From Micromonospora halophytica (GTDB lineage Bacteria > Actinomycetota > Actinomycetes > Mycobacteriales > Micromonosporaceae): 64,000 bases of DNA. Shown piece after piece: positions 55,128 to 64,000 of the stretch. The stretch spans positions 372,001 to 436,000 of the forward strand of contig NZ_FMDN01000002.1 of assembly GCF_900090245.1 (NCBI RefSeq), given 5' to 3'. The position numbers were made by a program, and so were the translations under genes. Under the pieces are notes generated by a model that saw only the letters and a list, made by a program, of their open reading frames with translations, had not been told where the DNA came from and did no database searches. The first letter of the stretch is position 1. Each line of letters opens with the position of its first letter.

Positions 55128-56453
55128 ATGACGACCGCGCCGCTGCCCCCGTTCCCCGCCGGCTTCCGCTGGGGAGTGTCCACCTCGGCGTACCAGATCG
55201 AGGGCGGCGCCGACGCCGACGGGCGCGGACCGTCCATCTGGGACACCTTCGCGCACACCCCCGGGCGGATCGTCGACGGCAGCACCGGCGACGTGGCCTG
55301 CGACCACTACCACCGGCACGCCGAGGACGTCGCGCTGATGGCCGGGCTCGGCGTCTCGGCGTACCGGTTCTCGATCTCCTGGCCCCGGGTCCAGCCCGGC
55401 GGCGGCGGCCCGGCCAACCCCGCCGGCCTGGACTTCTACGAACGCCTCGTCGACGACCTGCTCGCCACCGGCATCGACCCGGTCGCCACCCTCTTCCACT
55501 GGGACCTGCCGCAGCCGTTGGAGGACGCCGGCGGTTGGCTGCACCGGGACACCGCCGGCCGCTTCGCCGAGTACGCCGACCTCGTCGCCGCCCGCCTCGG
55601 CGACCGGGTGAAGCTCTGGATCACCCTCAACGAGCCGTTCATCCACATGAGCCTCGGACACGGCACCGGCGTGCACGCCCCCGGCCGCTTCCTGCTCTTC
55701 GACGCCTTCCCGGTGGCCCACCACCAGCTCCTCGCCCACGGGCTCGCGGTCGCCGCGCTGCGCGCCCGCAGCAGCAGCCCGGTGGCGATCGCCAACAACT
55801 ACTCACCGGTGGTGCCGCGCGGCGACACCGACGCCGACCGGGCGGCCGGGCTCGCGTACGACGCGCTGCACAACCGGCTCTTCACCGACCCGCTGCTCGG
55901 GCTCGGCTACCCGCCCGGGATCGCACCGGCCGGGGTACGCGACGGCGACCTCGACGTGATCGCCGCCCCGCTCGACGTGCTCGGGGTGAACTACTACAAC
56001 CCCACCGGCATCCGGGCGGCCGAGGAGGACTCGCCGCTCCCCTTCGAGCTGGTGCCGCTGGAGGGCCACCCGCGCACCGCCTTCGACTGGCCGGTCGTCC
56101 CCGACGGGCTGCGCGACCTGCTCACCGGACTGAAAGAGCGCTACGGCGACGCGCTCCCGCCGATCCAGGTCACCGAGAGCGGCTGCGCGTACGACGACGC
56201 GCCGGACGCCGAGGGCCGGGTGCACGACCCGGAGCGGATCGCGTACCTCGACGGGCACCTGCGGGCCGTCCGCGAGGCGATCGACGCCGGGGTCGACGTC
56301 ACCGGATACTTCGTCTGGTCCCTGCTCGACAACTGGGAGTGGGCGGAGGGCTTCACCAAACGCTTCGGCCTGGTGCACGTCGACTTCGCCACCGGAGCCC
56401 GCACGCCGAAGTCCTCGTACGCCTGGTACCGCGACCTCGTCACCCGGCGATGA
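55128..56453 (+). CDS. GH1 beta-glucosidase
   Basis: A 441-residue glycoside hydrolase family 1 enzyme. The N-terminal signature is [20 protein letters not shown]; the acid/base glutamate lies in [18 protein letters not shown] and the nucleophile glutamate in [37 protein letters not shown] binds the sugar. It lacks a signal peptide, so it acts in the cytoplasm on imported beta-glucosides such as cellobiose. A GGGAGGGG site precedes the ATG. The MFS transporter gene overlaps its stop, pointing to a sugar uptake and cleavage pair. Confidence 0.95.
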   Translation: MTTAPLPPFPAGFRWGVSTSAYQIEGGADADGRGPSIWDTFAHTPGRIVDGSTGDVACDHYHRHAEDVALMAGLGVSAYRFSISWPRVQPGGGGPANPAGLDFYERLVDDLLATGIDPVATLFHWDLPQPLEDAGGWLHRDTAGRFAEYADLVAARLGDRVKLWITLNEPFIHMSLGHGTGVHAPGRFLLFDAFPVAHHQLLAHGLAVAALRARSSSPVAIANNYSPVVPRGDTDADRAAGLAYDALHNRLFTDPLLGLGYPPGIAPAGVRDGDLDVIAAPLDVLGVNYYNPTGIRAAEEDSPLPFELVPLEGHPRTAFDWPVVPDGLRDLLTGLKERYGDALPPIQVTESGCAYDDAPDAEGRVHDPERIAYLDGHLRAVREAIDAGVDVTGYFVWSLLDNWEWAEGFTKRFGLVHVDFATGARTPKSSYAWYRDLVTRR

Positions 56454-57727
56454 CCACCGTCGACCCGACACCGACGTCGCTGCCGGCGGCGCTGGCCGAG
56501 CCGGTGGTCCCGGTCCGGCGGGACTGGATCGCCCTGATCTTCGCGGCCAACCTGGGCGTCTGGATGGCGTTCTTCACCCCGATCCAGGTGCTGCTGCCGC
56601 AGCAGGTGGAACGGATCGCCCCGGCCGACAAGGAGGCCATGCTGGCCGTGGTGACCGGCCTCGGCGCGCTGGCGGCGGTGCTGGCCAACCCGCTCGCGGG
56701 GGCGCTGTCGGACCGCACCTGCCTGCGGGTGGCCGGACGGGAGTTCGGCCGGCGGCACGTCTGGACGGCCGGCGGGGCGCTGCTCGGCGCGCTCGCCCTG
56801 GTGCTGCTGGCCCGGCAGGAGACCATCGCCGGGGTGGCGCTCGGCTGGGTCGCCGCCCAGGTGTGCTTCAACGCGATGCTGGCCAGCCTGACCGCCGCCA
56901 TCCCGGACCGGGTGCCGGTCGCCCAGCGGGGCGGCGTCTCCGGCTGGGTCGGCATCCCGCAGGCCCTCGGCCTGGTGGTCGGTGCGGTGCTGGTCACCGC
57001 CGTGGTCACCGGCAACGCCGCCGGGTACGCCGCGATCGCCGTCGCGGTGCTGGTGCTGTCGCTGCCGTTCGCCCTGCTCACCCGGGACGACCCGCTGCCC
57101 CGCGCGCACCGGCCGCCACTGCGGCTGCGGGCCCTGGCGGCCTCGATGTGGATCAGCCCGCGCCGGCACCCGGACTTCGCCTGGGCCTGGATCACCCGGT
57201 TCCTGGTCCAGATCGGCAACGCCCTGGGCACCCTCTACCTGCTGTACTTCCTCACCGACGGGGTGCGCCACCCCGACCCCGAAGGTGCCCTGCTGGTGCT
57301 GATCCTGCTCTACACGGCCGGGATGATGCTCACCGCCGTGGTCGCCGGTCGGCTCTCCGACCGGTCCGGACGGCGCAAGGTCTTCGTCATCGCCTCCGGG
57401 GTGGTGATGGCGGTGGCCGCGCTGCTGCTCGCCGCCGCCCCGCGCTGGTCCACGGCGATCGTCGCCGCGCTGCTGCTCGGCGCCGGCTACGGGGTCTACC
57501 TGTCGGTGGACGCGGCGCTGATCACCGAGGTGCTGCCCCGCGCCACCGACCGGGCCAAGGACCTCGGCGTGATCAACATCGCGAACTCCGCGCCGCAGGT
57601 GCTCGGCCCGGCCCTCTCCGCCCCGATCGTGGTGCACCTGGGCGGCTACCCCGCGCTCTACGCGGTCACCGCGGCGGTCACCCTGCTCGGCAGCGCCCTC
57701 GTCCTCAAGATCCGCGCCGTCCGCTGA
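56450..57727 (+). CDS. MFS transporter, likely for beta-glucosides
   Basis: A 425-residue major facilitator protein with about 12 helices. The loop between helices 2 and 3 reads [20 protein letters not shown] and its second-half counterpart [20 protein letters not shown], the usual MFS motif A. Its ATGA overlap with the GH1 gene argues that it imports the glucoside that enzyme cleaves; this is inference. The N-terminal 25 residues are cytoplasmic and proline-rich. Confidence 0.9.
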   Translation: MTTVDPTPTSLPAALAEPVVPVRRDWIALIFAANLGVWMAFFTPIQVLLPQQVERIAPADKEAMLAVVTGLGALAAVLANPLAGALSDRTCLRVAGREFGRRHVWTAGGALLGALALVLLARQETIAGVALGWVAAQVCFNAMLASLTAAIPDRVPVAQRGGVSGWVGIPQALGLVVGAVLVTAVVTGNAAGYAAIAVAVLVLSLPFALLTRDDPLPRAHRPPLRLRALAASMWISPRRHPDFAWAWITRFLVQIGNALGTLYLLYFLTDGVRHPDPEGALLVLILLYTAGMMLTAVVAGRLSDRSGRRKVFVIASGVVMAVAALLLAAAPRWSTAIVAALLLGAGYGVYLSVDAALITEVLPRATDRAKDLGVINIANSAPQVLGPALSAPIVVHLGGYPALYAVTAAVTLLGSALVLKIRAVR

Positions 57728-57754
57728 CGGCCGCGCCCACCACCGGTGGCCGGT

Positions 57755-57800
57755 GGCCGATGGCCGATGGCCGATGGCCGATGGCCGATGGCCGATGGCC
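57755..57800. repeat. GGCCGAT heptanucleotide repeat
   Basis: Six perfect copies of GGCCGAT in tandem (57755-57796) followed by a partial copy, 27 bases after the MFS stop codon. A slippage-prone microsatellite. Confidence 0.9.
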
Positions 57801-57807
57801 GCACTTA

Positions 57808-57853
57808 CCCGGAAAGTGTGGCTATCCGACGCCGGATTGCCACACTTTCCGGG
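57808..57853. repeat. Long hairpin element
   Basis: Perfect 15-bp arms CCCGGAAAGTGTGGC (57808-57822) and GCCACACTTTCCGGG (57839-57853), plus an inner 5-bp stem (ATCCG, CGGAT) and a four-base loop, so nearly the whole 46 bases fold back. It lies between the MFS and gltX genes and could terminate the former. Confidence 0.88.
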
Positions 57854-57939
57854 AAGGTGCGCGGATCCTGGGAGGGGCGTGGGGTGGTGGGTCGGCCCCC
57901 TGGGGGAATGCGGTGGCGGCCGGCCGTAGGCTGGAGGAC

Positions 57940-59349
57940 GTGACGGTACGTGTGCGCTTCGCCCCTTCCCCGACCGGTATGTTCCACGTCGGCGGTGCCC
58001 GCTCGGCGCTGCAGAACTGGATCTTCGCCAAGCAGCAGGGCGGGGTCTTCGTCCTGCGCATCGAGGACACCGACGCGGCGCGCAACAAGCCCGAGTGGAC
58101 CGAGGGCATCCTGTCCGCGCTGGACTGGATCGGCATCGCGCGCGGCAGCTACGAGGGTCCGTACTTCCAGTCCTCGTACGCCGGTGAGCACCGCGCCGCC
58201 GCCCAGCGGCTGCACGATTCCGGCCGGGCCTACTACTGCGACTGCACCAGGGATGCCGTGCAGGCGCGCACCGGCTCGCAGTACCAGGGGTACGACGGCC
58301 ACTGCCGGGACCGGGGCCTGGCGGCGGGCGAGGGGCGCGCGCTGCGCTTCCGTACGCCGGACTCCGGCGAGACCGTGGTGGTCGACCTGATCCGCGGCGA
58401 GCCGACCTTCGAGAACAAGCTCATCGAGGACTTCGTCATCGCCCGTGGCGACGGCTCCCCGGTCTTCCTGCTGGCCAACGTCGTGGACGACATGACGATG
58501 GGGATCACCCACGTCATCCGGGCCGAGGAACACCTGCCCAACACCCCGAAGCAGCAGCTGCTCTGGGACGCCCTCGGGGTCAAGCCGCCGGTCTGGGCGC
58601 ACGTGCCGGTGGTGGTCAACGAGAAGCGGCAGAAGCTCTCCAAGCGCCGCGACAAGGTCGCCCTGGAGGCGTACAAGGACGAGGGCTACCTCGCCGACGC
58701 GATGCGCAACTACCTGATGCTGCTCGGCTGGGCCCCGTCCGGGGACCGGGAGATCGTGCCGTGGTCGGTCATCGAGGAGGAGTTCCGGCTGGAGGAGGTC
58801 AACCCCTCCCCCGCCTTCTTCGACGAGAAGAAGCTGCGCGCGTTCAACGGCGAGTACATCCGCGCGCTGCCGGTGGACGAGTTCGTCGCCGCCTGCCAGC
58901 CGTGGCTGACCGGCACCGACACCATCGCCCCGCCGCCGTGGCAGCCGGCGGAGTTCGACGCGGACGCGTTCGCGACGGTCGCCCCGCTGGCGCAGACCCG
59001 GATCGCGGTGCTCAGCGAGATCGTGCCGAACGTCGACTTCCTCTTCGTGGCCGACCCGCTGATCGACGAGGCCGCCTGGGCGAAGGCGATGAAGGAGGGC
59101 GCGGCCGAGCTGCTCGACGCGGCGATCGCCGGGTACGAGGGGTTGGCCTCGTGGGACGCCGACTCGCTGAAGTCGACGCTGGAGGCGGTCGGCGCGGAGC
59201 GTGGGCTGAAGCTGGGCAAGGCGCAGGCGCCGGTCCGGGTCGCGGTCACCGGCCGCACCGTCGGGCTGCCGCTGTTCGAGTCGCTGGAGGTGCTCGGTCG
59301 GGAGCGCACGCTGGCCCGGTTGCGCGCCGCCCGGGCCCGCCTGGTCTGA
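57940..59349 (+). CDS. gltX: Glutamyl-tRNA synthetase
   Basis: A 469-residue class I synthetase that charges tRNA-Glu. The HIGH-like motif is [20 protein letters not shown], the KMSKS-like motif [24 protein letters not shown] and [20 protein letters not shown] are typical of bacterial GltX, and [11 protein letters not shown] with DGHCRDRG forms a zinc-binding segment. A helical anticodon-binding domain fills the C-terminus. The GTG at 57940 gives the conserved start [11 protein letters not shown] and follows GGAGG. Confidence 0.96.
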   Translation: MTVRVRFAPSPTGMFHVGGARSALQNWIFAKQQGGVFVLRIEDTDAARNKPEWTEGILSALDWIGIARGSYEGPYFQSSYAGEHRAAAQRLHDSGRAYYCDCTRDAVQARTGSQYQGYDGHCRDRGLAAGEGRALRFRTPDSGETVVVDLIRGEPTFENKLIEDFVIARGDGSPVFLLANVVDDMTMGITHVIRAEEHLPNTPKQQLLWDALGVKPPVWAHVPVVVNEKRQKLSKRRDKVALEAYKDEGYLADAMRNYLMLLGWAPSGDREIVPWSVIEEEFRLEEVNPSPAFFDEKKLRAFNGEYIRALPVDEFVAACQPWLTGTDTIAPPPWQPAEFDADAFATVAPLAQTRIAVLSEIVPNVDFLFVADPLIDEAAWAKAMKEGAAELLDAAIAGYEGLASWDADSLKSTLEAVGAERGLKLGKAQAPVRVAVTGRTVGLPLFESLEVLGRERTLARLRAARARLV

Positions 59350-59360
59350 GGGGTACCCGA

Positions 59361-59393
59361 GCGAGGGCCCGCCGGTCTCCGGCGGGCCCTCGC
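59361..59393. terminator. Bidirectional terminator between gltX and copC-like gene
   Basis: A perfect 15-bp stem, arms 59361-59375 and 59379-59393, with a three-base loop, lies between the two convergent stop codons. Confidence 0.85.
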
Positions 59394-59404
59394 GTCGTAC
59401 CGGG

Positions 59405-60004
59405 TCAGGCGCGCGGGGCGCGGCGGCGCAGCAGCAGGGCGGCGCCCGCGGCGACGAGCACCCCGGCGCCGAGCAGCCACGGCCAGACCGGTGCGCCGCC
59501 GTCGCCGGAGTCCGACGCGGCGGTCGGGACCGCAGCGGTCGGGGCGGCGCTGGTGACCGGGGCGGTGGGCGGGACGGACGCCGTCGGGGTCCCGCCCGCG
59601 CTCGGGGCGGTCGACGCGCCGGTGGTGAGGGTGAACGTGACCGTCCCCTTCACCAGGTGGCCATCGCTGGAGGCGAGCTGGTAGCCGATGGTGTACTCGC
59701 CGGCCGGGCCGGCGGCGAAGGGGACGTTCACCCGGCTGCCGGTGAAACTCGGCGCGTCACCGGCGGCCGGCACCCCGCCCGGTCCGACCACTGTGATCTT
59801 CGTCGTAGCCGGATCCGGCTTCGACAGGAACCGCAGCTCGATCCGGGCCGGCGCCTTCGCCACCCGGGCCCCGTCGGCGGGGTTGCTGCCGGTCAGCGAG
59901 TTGTGCGCGACCGCAGGCGTCGCCGGCATCAGCAATGACACACCGAGCGCCACGCCCATGACGACTGGCGCGGTGCGCGCCGCCCGTGGGACCCTGCCCC
60001 CCAT
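59405..60004 (-). CDS. CopC-domain protein with C-terminal membrane anchor
   Basis: A 199-residue exported protein. The signal peptide (VVMGVALGVSLLMPATPAVA) leaves mature N-terminus HNSLTGSNPADGARV, whose first histidine is the usual copper ligand of CopC. The domain continues with RIELRFLSKPDPATTKITVV and YTIGYQLASSDGHLVKGTVT, which has the second histidine. An Ala/Thr/Pro linker leads to a final membrane helix (PWLLGAGVLVAAGAALLL) and RRRAPRA. It probably binds Cu(II) outside the cell; no CopD gene adjoins. Confidence 0.9.
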   Translation of the reverse strand: MGGRVPRAARTAPVVMGVALGVSLLMPATPAVAHNSLTGSNPADGARVAKAPARIELRFLSKPDPATTKITVVGPGGVPAAGDAPSFTGSRVNVPFAAGPAGEYTIGYQLASSDGHLVKGTVTFTLTTGASTAPSAGGTPTASVPPTAPVTSAAPTAAVPTAASDSGDGGAPVWPWLLGAGVLVAAGAALLLRRRAPRA

Positions 60005-60227
60005 GAACCCTCCCGCAAAGGTACGATCCGCCCGCTGATCAACGGCTGACCATTAGTCGGGTCCGGATCGCGATTAGTTCCACATACTGGTTCAGCAGCT
60101 GCAACCGAACGCCGATCTGCGGAGTCTCTGAGGTGGGAACCCGGCCTGCGGGCATGGTCACCGCCGTCGACCATCCAACGCGTGACCTGCAGCACAGCCA
60201 TCCATCGAACGGGGCGAGGAGGCGGCG

Positions 60228-60896
60228 ATGGTCGTACGGATGAGGCGGTTGCTCGGTACGGTCGCGGCAGCCGCGCTGGCCGCGGCGCTCGGCCTGGCGG
60301 CGGGTGCCCCGGCACGGGCCGCCGGTCCCGCGCAGACCGCGCCGAAGCCGCCACCCGCCGGGGTGGACATCACCGGCGACGGGCTCAGCGAGCCGCTGCG
60401 GCTGCGCTCGGAGACCGAGCCGGCCCTCGTGCTCGCGGTGATCGACCAGGTCAACTGGTTCGGCCGCACCGGCGCGTCCACCGGGCCCAAGGCCGCCAAC
60501 CTCGGTCCGAAGTACACGGTCGTGGTGCTCGCCGGGGAGACGCCGAAGCAGACCTACGACCTCTACCCGCTGGCCAAGGGCGGGCCGCGGGCGTACCGGC
60601 CGGCGAAGCAGCCCGACGCGCGCAAGACCAGCGCCGGCTGGTTCCTCGGCCGGCTCAACATGTCCGAGACCCTGCGCCACGCCGGGGTTCCGCTGGAGCG
60701 GCAGTTCGACACGCTCAGCGGCGGGGTCGGCGGCGGAGAGCGGGTCATCCCGGAGGAAGCCCTCAACCCGGCCAAGGACATCGACACCGCGATCGGCGAG
60801 CTCCAGCGCCTGCTGCTGCTCAACCTCGGCGTGGTACTGGTGATCACCTCCGGGCTGGCCGGGATCGCCCTGCTGGTCCGCCGCCGTACCCGCTGA
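60228..60896 (+). CDS. Hypothetical exported protein with C-terminal helix
   Basis: A 222-residue protein with a signal peptide (LLGTVAAAALAAALGLAAGA) and a C-terminal membrane helix (LLLLNLGVVLVITSGLAGIA) followed by RRRTR. The outer domain includes YTVVVLAGETPKQTYDLYPL and AYRPAKQPDARKTSAGWFLG. The layout resembles that of the divergent CopC-like protein but no domain is recognised. A GCGAGGAGG site precedes the ATG. Confidence 0.7.
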   Translation: MVVRMRRLLGTVAAAALAAALGLAAGAPARAAGPAQTAPKPPPAGVDITGDGLSEPLRLRSETEPALVLAVIDQVNWFGRTGASTGPKAANLGPKYTVVVLAGETPKQTYDLYPLAKGGPRAYRPAKQPDARKTSAGWFLGRLNMSETLRHAGVPLERQFDTLSGGVGGGERVIPEEALNPAKDIDTAIGELQRLLLLNLGVVLVITSGLAGIALLVRRRTR

Positions 60897-61065
60897 GCCA
60901 CGCCGGCGGCCGGCGGGGCTCGTCCACTGCCGAACCGGCCGCCGGTCGGACCTCCCGCGCGCCCTCGCCACGAACCTGTCCGGTGTCGGCCGGGACGCGC
61001 GCGTCCGCCGTGGACGGCTCGACGACGACGGAGCTACCGCCTCCGGGGTGGCGCAGCCCAGGTGG

Positions 61066-61473
61066 TCAGCACCAGCGGTGCGGCGGCCGCTCCCGGCGGA
61101 CCGGACGGCGGCTGGGGCGGACCGGACCGTGCCGGTGCGCGCCGGCCCAGCCGGCCAACTCGCTGCGGCAGCCGTGCGACACGCCCCGCTCGGGCTCGCC
61201 GGAGGCGGCCGGCTCGGCGGGCCGCGGCCGGGGCGCCGGCTCGACGGCGCGGGGACGCGCGGGCGTGGCCTCCGACCCGGACGGCTCGGCCGCCCGCTGA
61301 CGCGGGACCGGCACCTCGTCGTCGACCCGCTCGGCCGCCCGACCGGCCTGCTCCGTGGGGCAGGGCAGCGCGGCCAGCCGACGGTGGGGTCGGACCTGCC
61401 CCGGCTGGTCGTGGTGGCCCGGCCGGCAGGGCTCCCCCTGGGCGCAGCCGTGTTCGGCCTCCCCGTGCGCCAT
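61066..61473 (-). CDS. Hypothetical Cys/His- and arginine-rich protein
   Basis: A 135-residue frame beginning MAHGEAEHGCAQGEPCRPGH. The N-terminal cysteines and histidines could bind metal; the rest is Pro/Arg/Glu-rich and probably disordered. A GAGGAG site lies six bases before the ATG, which supports expression, but the composition alone would not rule out a chance frame. It lies downstream of the membrane protein on the same strand. Confidence 0.4.
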   Translation of the reverse strand: MAHGEAEHGCAQGEPCRPGHHDQPGQVRPHRRLAALPCPTEQAGRAAERVDDEVPVPRQRAAEPSGSEATPARPRAVEPAPRPRPAEPAASGEPERGVSHGCRSELAGWAGAHRHGPVRPSRRPVRRERPPHRWC

Positions 61474-61574
61474 CCCGGTCTCCTCACGCTCGCGTCGCGC
61501 GCCGGGAGGTCGCCCCGACGGCAGTGCCACCGTACTGTCCGGCACCGACGACCCGTGCAGCGCGTACCCCGGTG

Positions 61575-62114
61575 TCAGGACTTCGGCCGGCGCGGGAAGA
61601 TCGTCTCCCAGACCGGGAAGGCGACCAACCAGATCACGATGGCGACGGTGAGCTTCTGGATCCAGTTCCCCAGCTCGCGGGTGCGCTCCGGATCGTCGAC
61701 GTAGAGGATCGCCGCGCCGAGCAGGGCGCAGGCGACGGCCCAGCCGAGCAGCCCCTTGCCCCACTCGCGCCACTCGTGCCGGGTCCGCGCCCAGCCGTGC
61801 CGGGGCGGCTTCACCGGGGGCGGTCCGCCCACGAAACGGTGGGCGAACCGCTGGTCCGCCCAGCGGACCATGGAGTGCCCGAAGGCCACCGAGAAGCCGA
61901 GGTAGGCGGCGGCGAGCCCGTGGCCGGTGTTCGCCACCGCGCCCCGGCGCAGGTCGACCACGGTCGCCACGAGCAGTACGAGATCCACCAGTGGGACGCA
62001 GAACAGCAGCGCCGCGCCCAGCCGTGGCCGGCGCAGCGGGTACCGGGCGACCAGCCCGGCGGCGAGCACCACCCAGAACCCGATCTCACACCCGACGATG
62101 ACCGCCAGCAACAT
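61575..62114 (-). CDS. Integral membrane protein, hypothetical
   Basis: A 179-residue protein with about five hydrophobic segments: MLLAVIVGCEIGFWVVLAAG, LGAALLFCVPLVDLVLLVAT, GLAAAYLGFSVAFG, GLLGWAVACALLGAAILYV and LTVAIVIWLVAFPVW. A polar loop between the third and fourth is rich in Arg and Pro (KPPRHGWARTRHEWREWGK). It resembles uncharacterised actinobacterial membrane proteins; no function is assigned. GGAGGG precedes the ATG at 62114. Confidence 0.78.
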   Translation of the reverse strand: MLLAVIVGCEIGFWVVLAAGLVARYPLRRPRLGAALLFCVPLVDLVLLVATVVDLRRGAVANTGHGLAAAYLGFSVAFGHSMVRWADQRFAHRFVGGPPPVKPPRHGWARTRHEWREWGKGLLGWAVACALLGAAILYVDDPERTRELGNWIQKLTVAIVIWLVAFPVWETIFPRRPKS

Positions 62115-62307
62115 CCCCGACCCTCCCCGTTCGTCCGCCTTCAGCGTTTCCGGCGGCGACCGGCGGCACCTCGACGGCGGGAACGAGATCGGCGTACCTC
62201 CTTCGGCGGACCCCCGGGTCGGCGTACCTCCTTCGGCGGAGGTCGCGGCCGGCGGCCTCCTCCGGCGGGCGGAGAGTGGGCGGCGCGGCGTGTGGTGGGA
62301 TCGGGCC

Positions 62308-63477
62308 ATGCGGACCCCGGCCTGGATCGGCCCCGGCTCGCCGGCACGGGACCCGGCGCTGGCCGTGGCCTCGCTCGCCGGCGGGCTGGTCCTCTACGGC
62401 GTGGGGTTGCAGCCGCAGTTCCCCTGGGACCCGGACGTGCCGGAGCAGCTCTTCCTGGCGCCGCTGCTGGTGGCCTGCGTCGCCGTCGGCCTGCGCCGGG
62501 CGGCCACCCGGACCAGCCTGGCGCTCGGCACCGCCGCCGTGCTGGCCGACACGGCGCTCGGCGTGTCGCTGGGCACGGCCCTGGTCTACACCCAGGTGCT
62601 CTACGACGCCTGCGTCTACGGCCCGCCCCCGGTCCGGCGTTGGCTGCTGCGGGTCACGGTCGGGCTCAGCGTGGCCGGCGTGGTGGTCGGCACCGTGCTG
62701 TGGGGCTGGCGCGGCGCGGCGGCCGGGGTGCCGTTCGTGCTGGGCGGGGTGCTGCCGGTGCTGACCGGTGTGAGCGTGCGCCAGTACCGGGACCAGGCCG
62801 CGGCCGAGCGGACCCGGGCCGAGCAGACCGCCCGGTTGGCCGAGCTGGACCGCCGCCGGGCGGTGCTCGCCGAACGCGCCCGGATGGCCCGGGAGCTGCA
62901 CGACGTGGTGGCCAACCACCTGAGCGCGGTGGCCCTGCACGCCACCGCCGTGCTCTCCGCGCCCGAGCTGGACCGGGCCCGGGTCGACTCGGCGCTGCGG
63001 GTGATCCGGGAGAGCAGCGTGCAGGGCATGGCGGAGATGCGCCGGCTGATCGGCCTGCTCCGGGAGCCGGACGGCGGGGCCGAGGAGCCGACCCGGGTAC
63101 GCCTCGACGAACTGGACCGCCTGCTCGACCGGGTCGGCGCGGCCGGGCTGGCGGTACGCGCCACCGTCACCGGGCAGCCCCGCCCACTCCCGGTCGGGGT
63201 GGACCTGGCCGCGTACCGGATCGTGCAGGAGTCGCTGACCAACGCGCTGCGGTACGGCACCGGCACGGCGGAGCTGTGCGTCGCGTACGAGCCGACGGAG
63301 GTGGTGGTGACGGTGGAGAACCCGGTACGCGAGGGCGGCGGCCCGTTGGCCGGGGCGGGCGCCGGGCTGATCGGCATGCGGGAACGGGCCGCGCTGCTGG
63401 ACGGTCGGTTCTCCGCCGGTCCGGTGTACGGCCGGTGGCGGGTGCACGCGGCGCTGCCCACCGGGGTGGCCCGGTGA
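62308..63477 (+). CDS. Sensor histidine kinase, NarL/DesK type
   Basis: A 389-residue membrane kinase. The first 150 residues hold about five membrane helices; a short coiled coil (QYRDQAAAERTRAEQTARLA) leads to a HisKA_3 dimerisation domain with the phosphohistidine in RARMARELHDVVANHLSAVA. The ATPase domain shows VQESLTNALRYGTGTAEL (N box) and AGLIGMRERAALLDGRF (G box). With no extracellular domain, it probably senses membrane or cytoplasmic cues. The response-regulator gene overlaps its stop by GTGA. Confidence 0.93.
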   Translation: MRTPAWIGPGSPARDPALAVASLAGGLVLYGVGLQPQFPWDPDVPEQLFLAPLLVACVAVGLRRAATRTSLALGTAAVLADTALGVSLGTALVYTQVLYDACVYGPPPVRRWLLRVTVGLSVAGVVVGTVLWGWRGAAAGVPFVLGGVLPVLTGVSVRQYRDQAAAERTRAEQTARLAELDRRRAVLAERARMARELHDVVANHLSAVALHATAVLSAPELDRARVDSALRVIRESSVQGMAEMRRLIGLLREPDGGAEEPTRVRLDELDRLLDRVGAAGLAVRATVTGQPRPLPVGVDLAAYRIVQESLTNALRYGTGTAELCVAYEPTEVVVTVENPVREGGGPLAGAGAGLIGMRERAALLDGRFSAGPVYGRWRVHAALPTGVAR

Positions 63478-64000
63478 CCGCCCCGGTACGGGTCGTCCTC
63501 GCCGACGACCAGGCCGCCGTGCGGGCCGGGCTCGTCCTGATCCTCGCCGGCGATCCGGGCATCGAGGTGGTGGGCGAGGCCGGTGACGGCGAGGCGGCCG
63601 TACGGCTCTGCCGGGAGCTGCGCCCCGACGTCGCCGTCCTGGACATCCGGATGCCCCGGCTCGACGGCGTCTCGGCCACCCGGGAGATCGTCGCCGAGCA
63701 CCTGGCCGACGTCCTGGTGCTCACCACCTTCGACCTCGACGAGTACGTCTTCGGCGCGCTGCGGGCCGGCGCGGCCGGGTTCCTGCTCAAGGACACCGAC
63801 GCGGCGGGCCTGGTGGCGGCGGTGCGCACGGTCGCGCGCGGTGAGGGCGTCATCGCCCCGGCGGTGACCCGCCGGCTGATCAGCGCCTTCGCGGCGGCCC
63901 CGCCCGCCGCCCCGGCGGCGACCCGGGCGGCGGTGGCGACGCTGACCCCCCGGGAACGTGACGTGTTGGCCTGCCTCGGCGCCGGCCTGTCCAACCAGCA
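63474..64000 (+). CDS. LuxR-type response regulator, 3' end beyond window
   Basis: The first 175 codons are present. The receiver domain starts VRVVLADDQAAVRAGLVLIL, with the phosphorylated aspartate in PDVAVLDIRMPRLDG and the conserved lysine in GAAGFLLKDTDAAG. The LuxR DNA-binding domain begins at LTPRERDVLACLGAGLSNQQ and is cut by the window end. It is the cognate partner of the kinase upstream, coupled by a four-base GTGA overlap. Confidence 0.93.
   Translation, partial: MTAPVRVVLADDQAAVRAGLVLILAGDPGIEVVGEAGDGEAAVRLCRELRPDVAVLDIRMPRLDGVSATREIVAEHLADVLVLTTFDLDEYVFGALRAGAAGFLLKDTDAAGLVAAVRTVARGEGVIAPAVTRRLISAFAAAPPAAPAATRAAVATLTPRERDVLACLGAGLSNQ

Noticed and set aside
54485..57727. Single 1080-residue frame reaching into the MFS gene
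   Set aside because: Only its last 425 residues are protein-like; the MFS gene starts at 56450 overlapping the GH1 stop.

Overview
The window is chromosomal DNA of very high G+C content with dense GTG starts, short GTGA gene overlaps and long U-less hairpin terminators. That style, together with an AceE-type pyruvate dehydrogenase, a SARP regulator, an RNase HI/phosphatase fusion, a DUF3052 protein and stand-alone prim-pol and DUF3040 proteins, points to a filamentous actinomycete, most likely Micromonospora or a close Micromonosporaceae relative. The genus is inferred from gene content, not from a search.

Layout. 1-5 kb: start of an F420-dependent NADP reductase, an RNB ribonuclease, a lysine-rich histone H1-like protein, small proteins, a Nudix hydrolase and a lower-GC accessory pair. 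5.4-5.8 kb: the RNase P RNA gene. 6-10.3 kb: a secreted NlpC/P60 protein beside a SARP regulator inactivated by two tandem duplications (65 bp and 7 bp). 10.5-18.5 kb: a TauE/SafE exporter, a sodium:solute symporter with its DUF3311 partner, then a cluster of RNase HI/phosphatase, zinc-ribbon protein, Nif3-like protein, flavoprotein and an XRE-TPR regulator. A prim-pol protein faces the regulator across a control region with two palindromes.

19.8-26 kb: a compact five-gene minus-strand operon running DUF1800, DUF1501, ferric-reductase-like membrane flavoprotein, FMN-binding protein, ApbE. It joins a flavinylated extracytoplasmic electron-transfer chain to two exported proteins of unknown function and is the best candidate for an undescribed system; its DUF1800 gene carries a one-base frameshift. 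26-40.5 kb: DUF3040, SWIM plus SNF2 helicase, PfkB kinase, DinB-like protein, polysaccharide pyruvyl transferase, TetR with a DHFR-like reductase, a phosphotransferase, a truncated SDR, an alpha/beta hydrolase, and an ECF sigma factor fused to a zinc finger, membrane anchor and outer domain, divergent from a secreted three-repeat protein.

40.5-43 kb is a gene graveyard next to tRNA-Val(UAC): remnants of a DUF2867 protein, an integrase C-terminus, a GNAT acetyltransferase and an LLM-class flavin oxidoreductase suggest past insertion and loss of an integrative element at the tRNA 3' end. 43-54.5 kb: AhpE-like peroxiredoxin, DUF3052, an E1 alpha/beta fusion with a disordered insertion, a ZIP transporter, MarR, YjbQ, AceE and two secreted proteins. 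54.5-64 kb: an SRPBCC protein, a GH1 beta-glucosidase with an MFS transporter, glutamyl-tRNA synthetase, CopC-like and other membrane proteins, and a two-component system cut by the window end.

Four long perfect hairpins (16.4, 26.7, 48.4 and 57.8 kb), two with related sequences, sit in intergenic gaps and may be one family of palindromic elements. No CRISPR array, intact insertion sequence or replication origin was seen.
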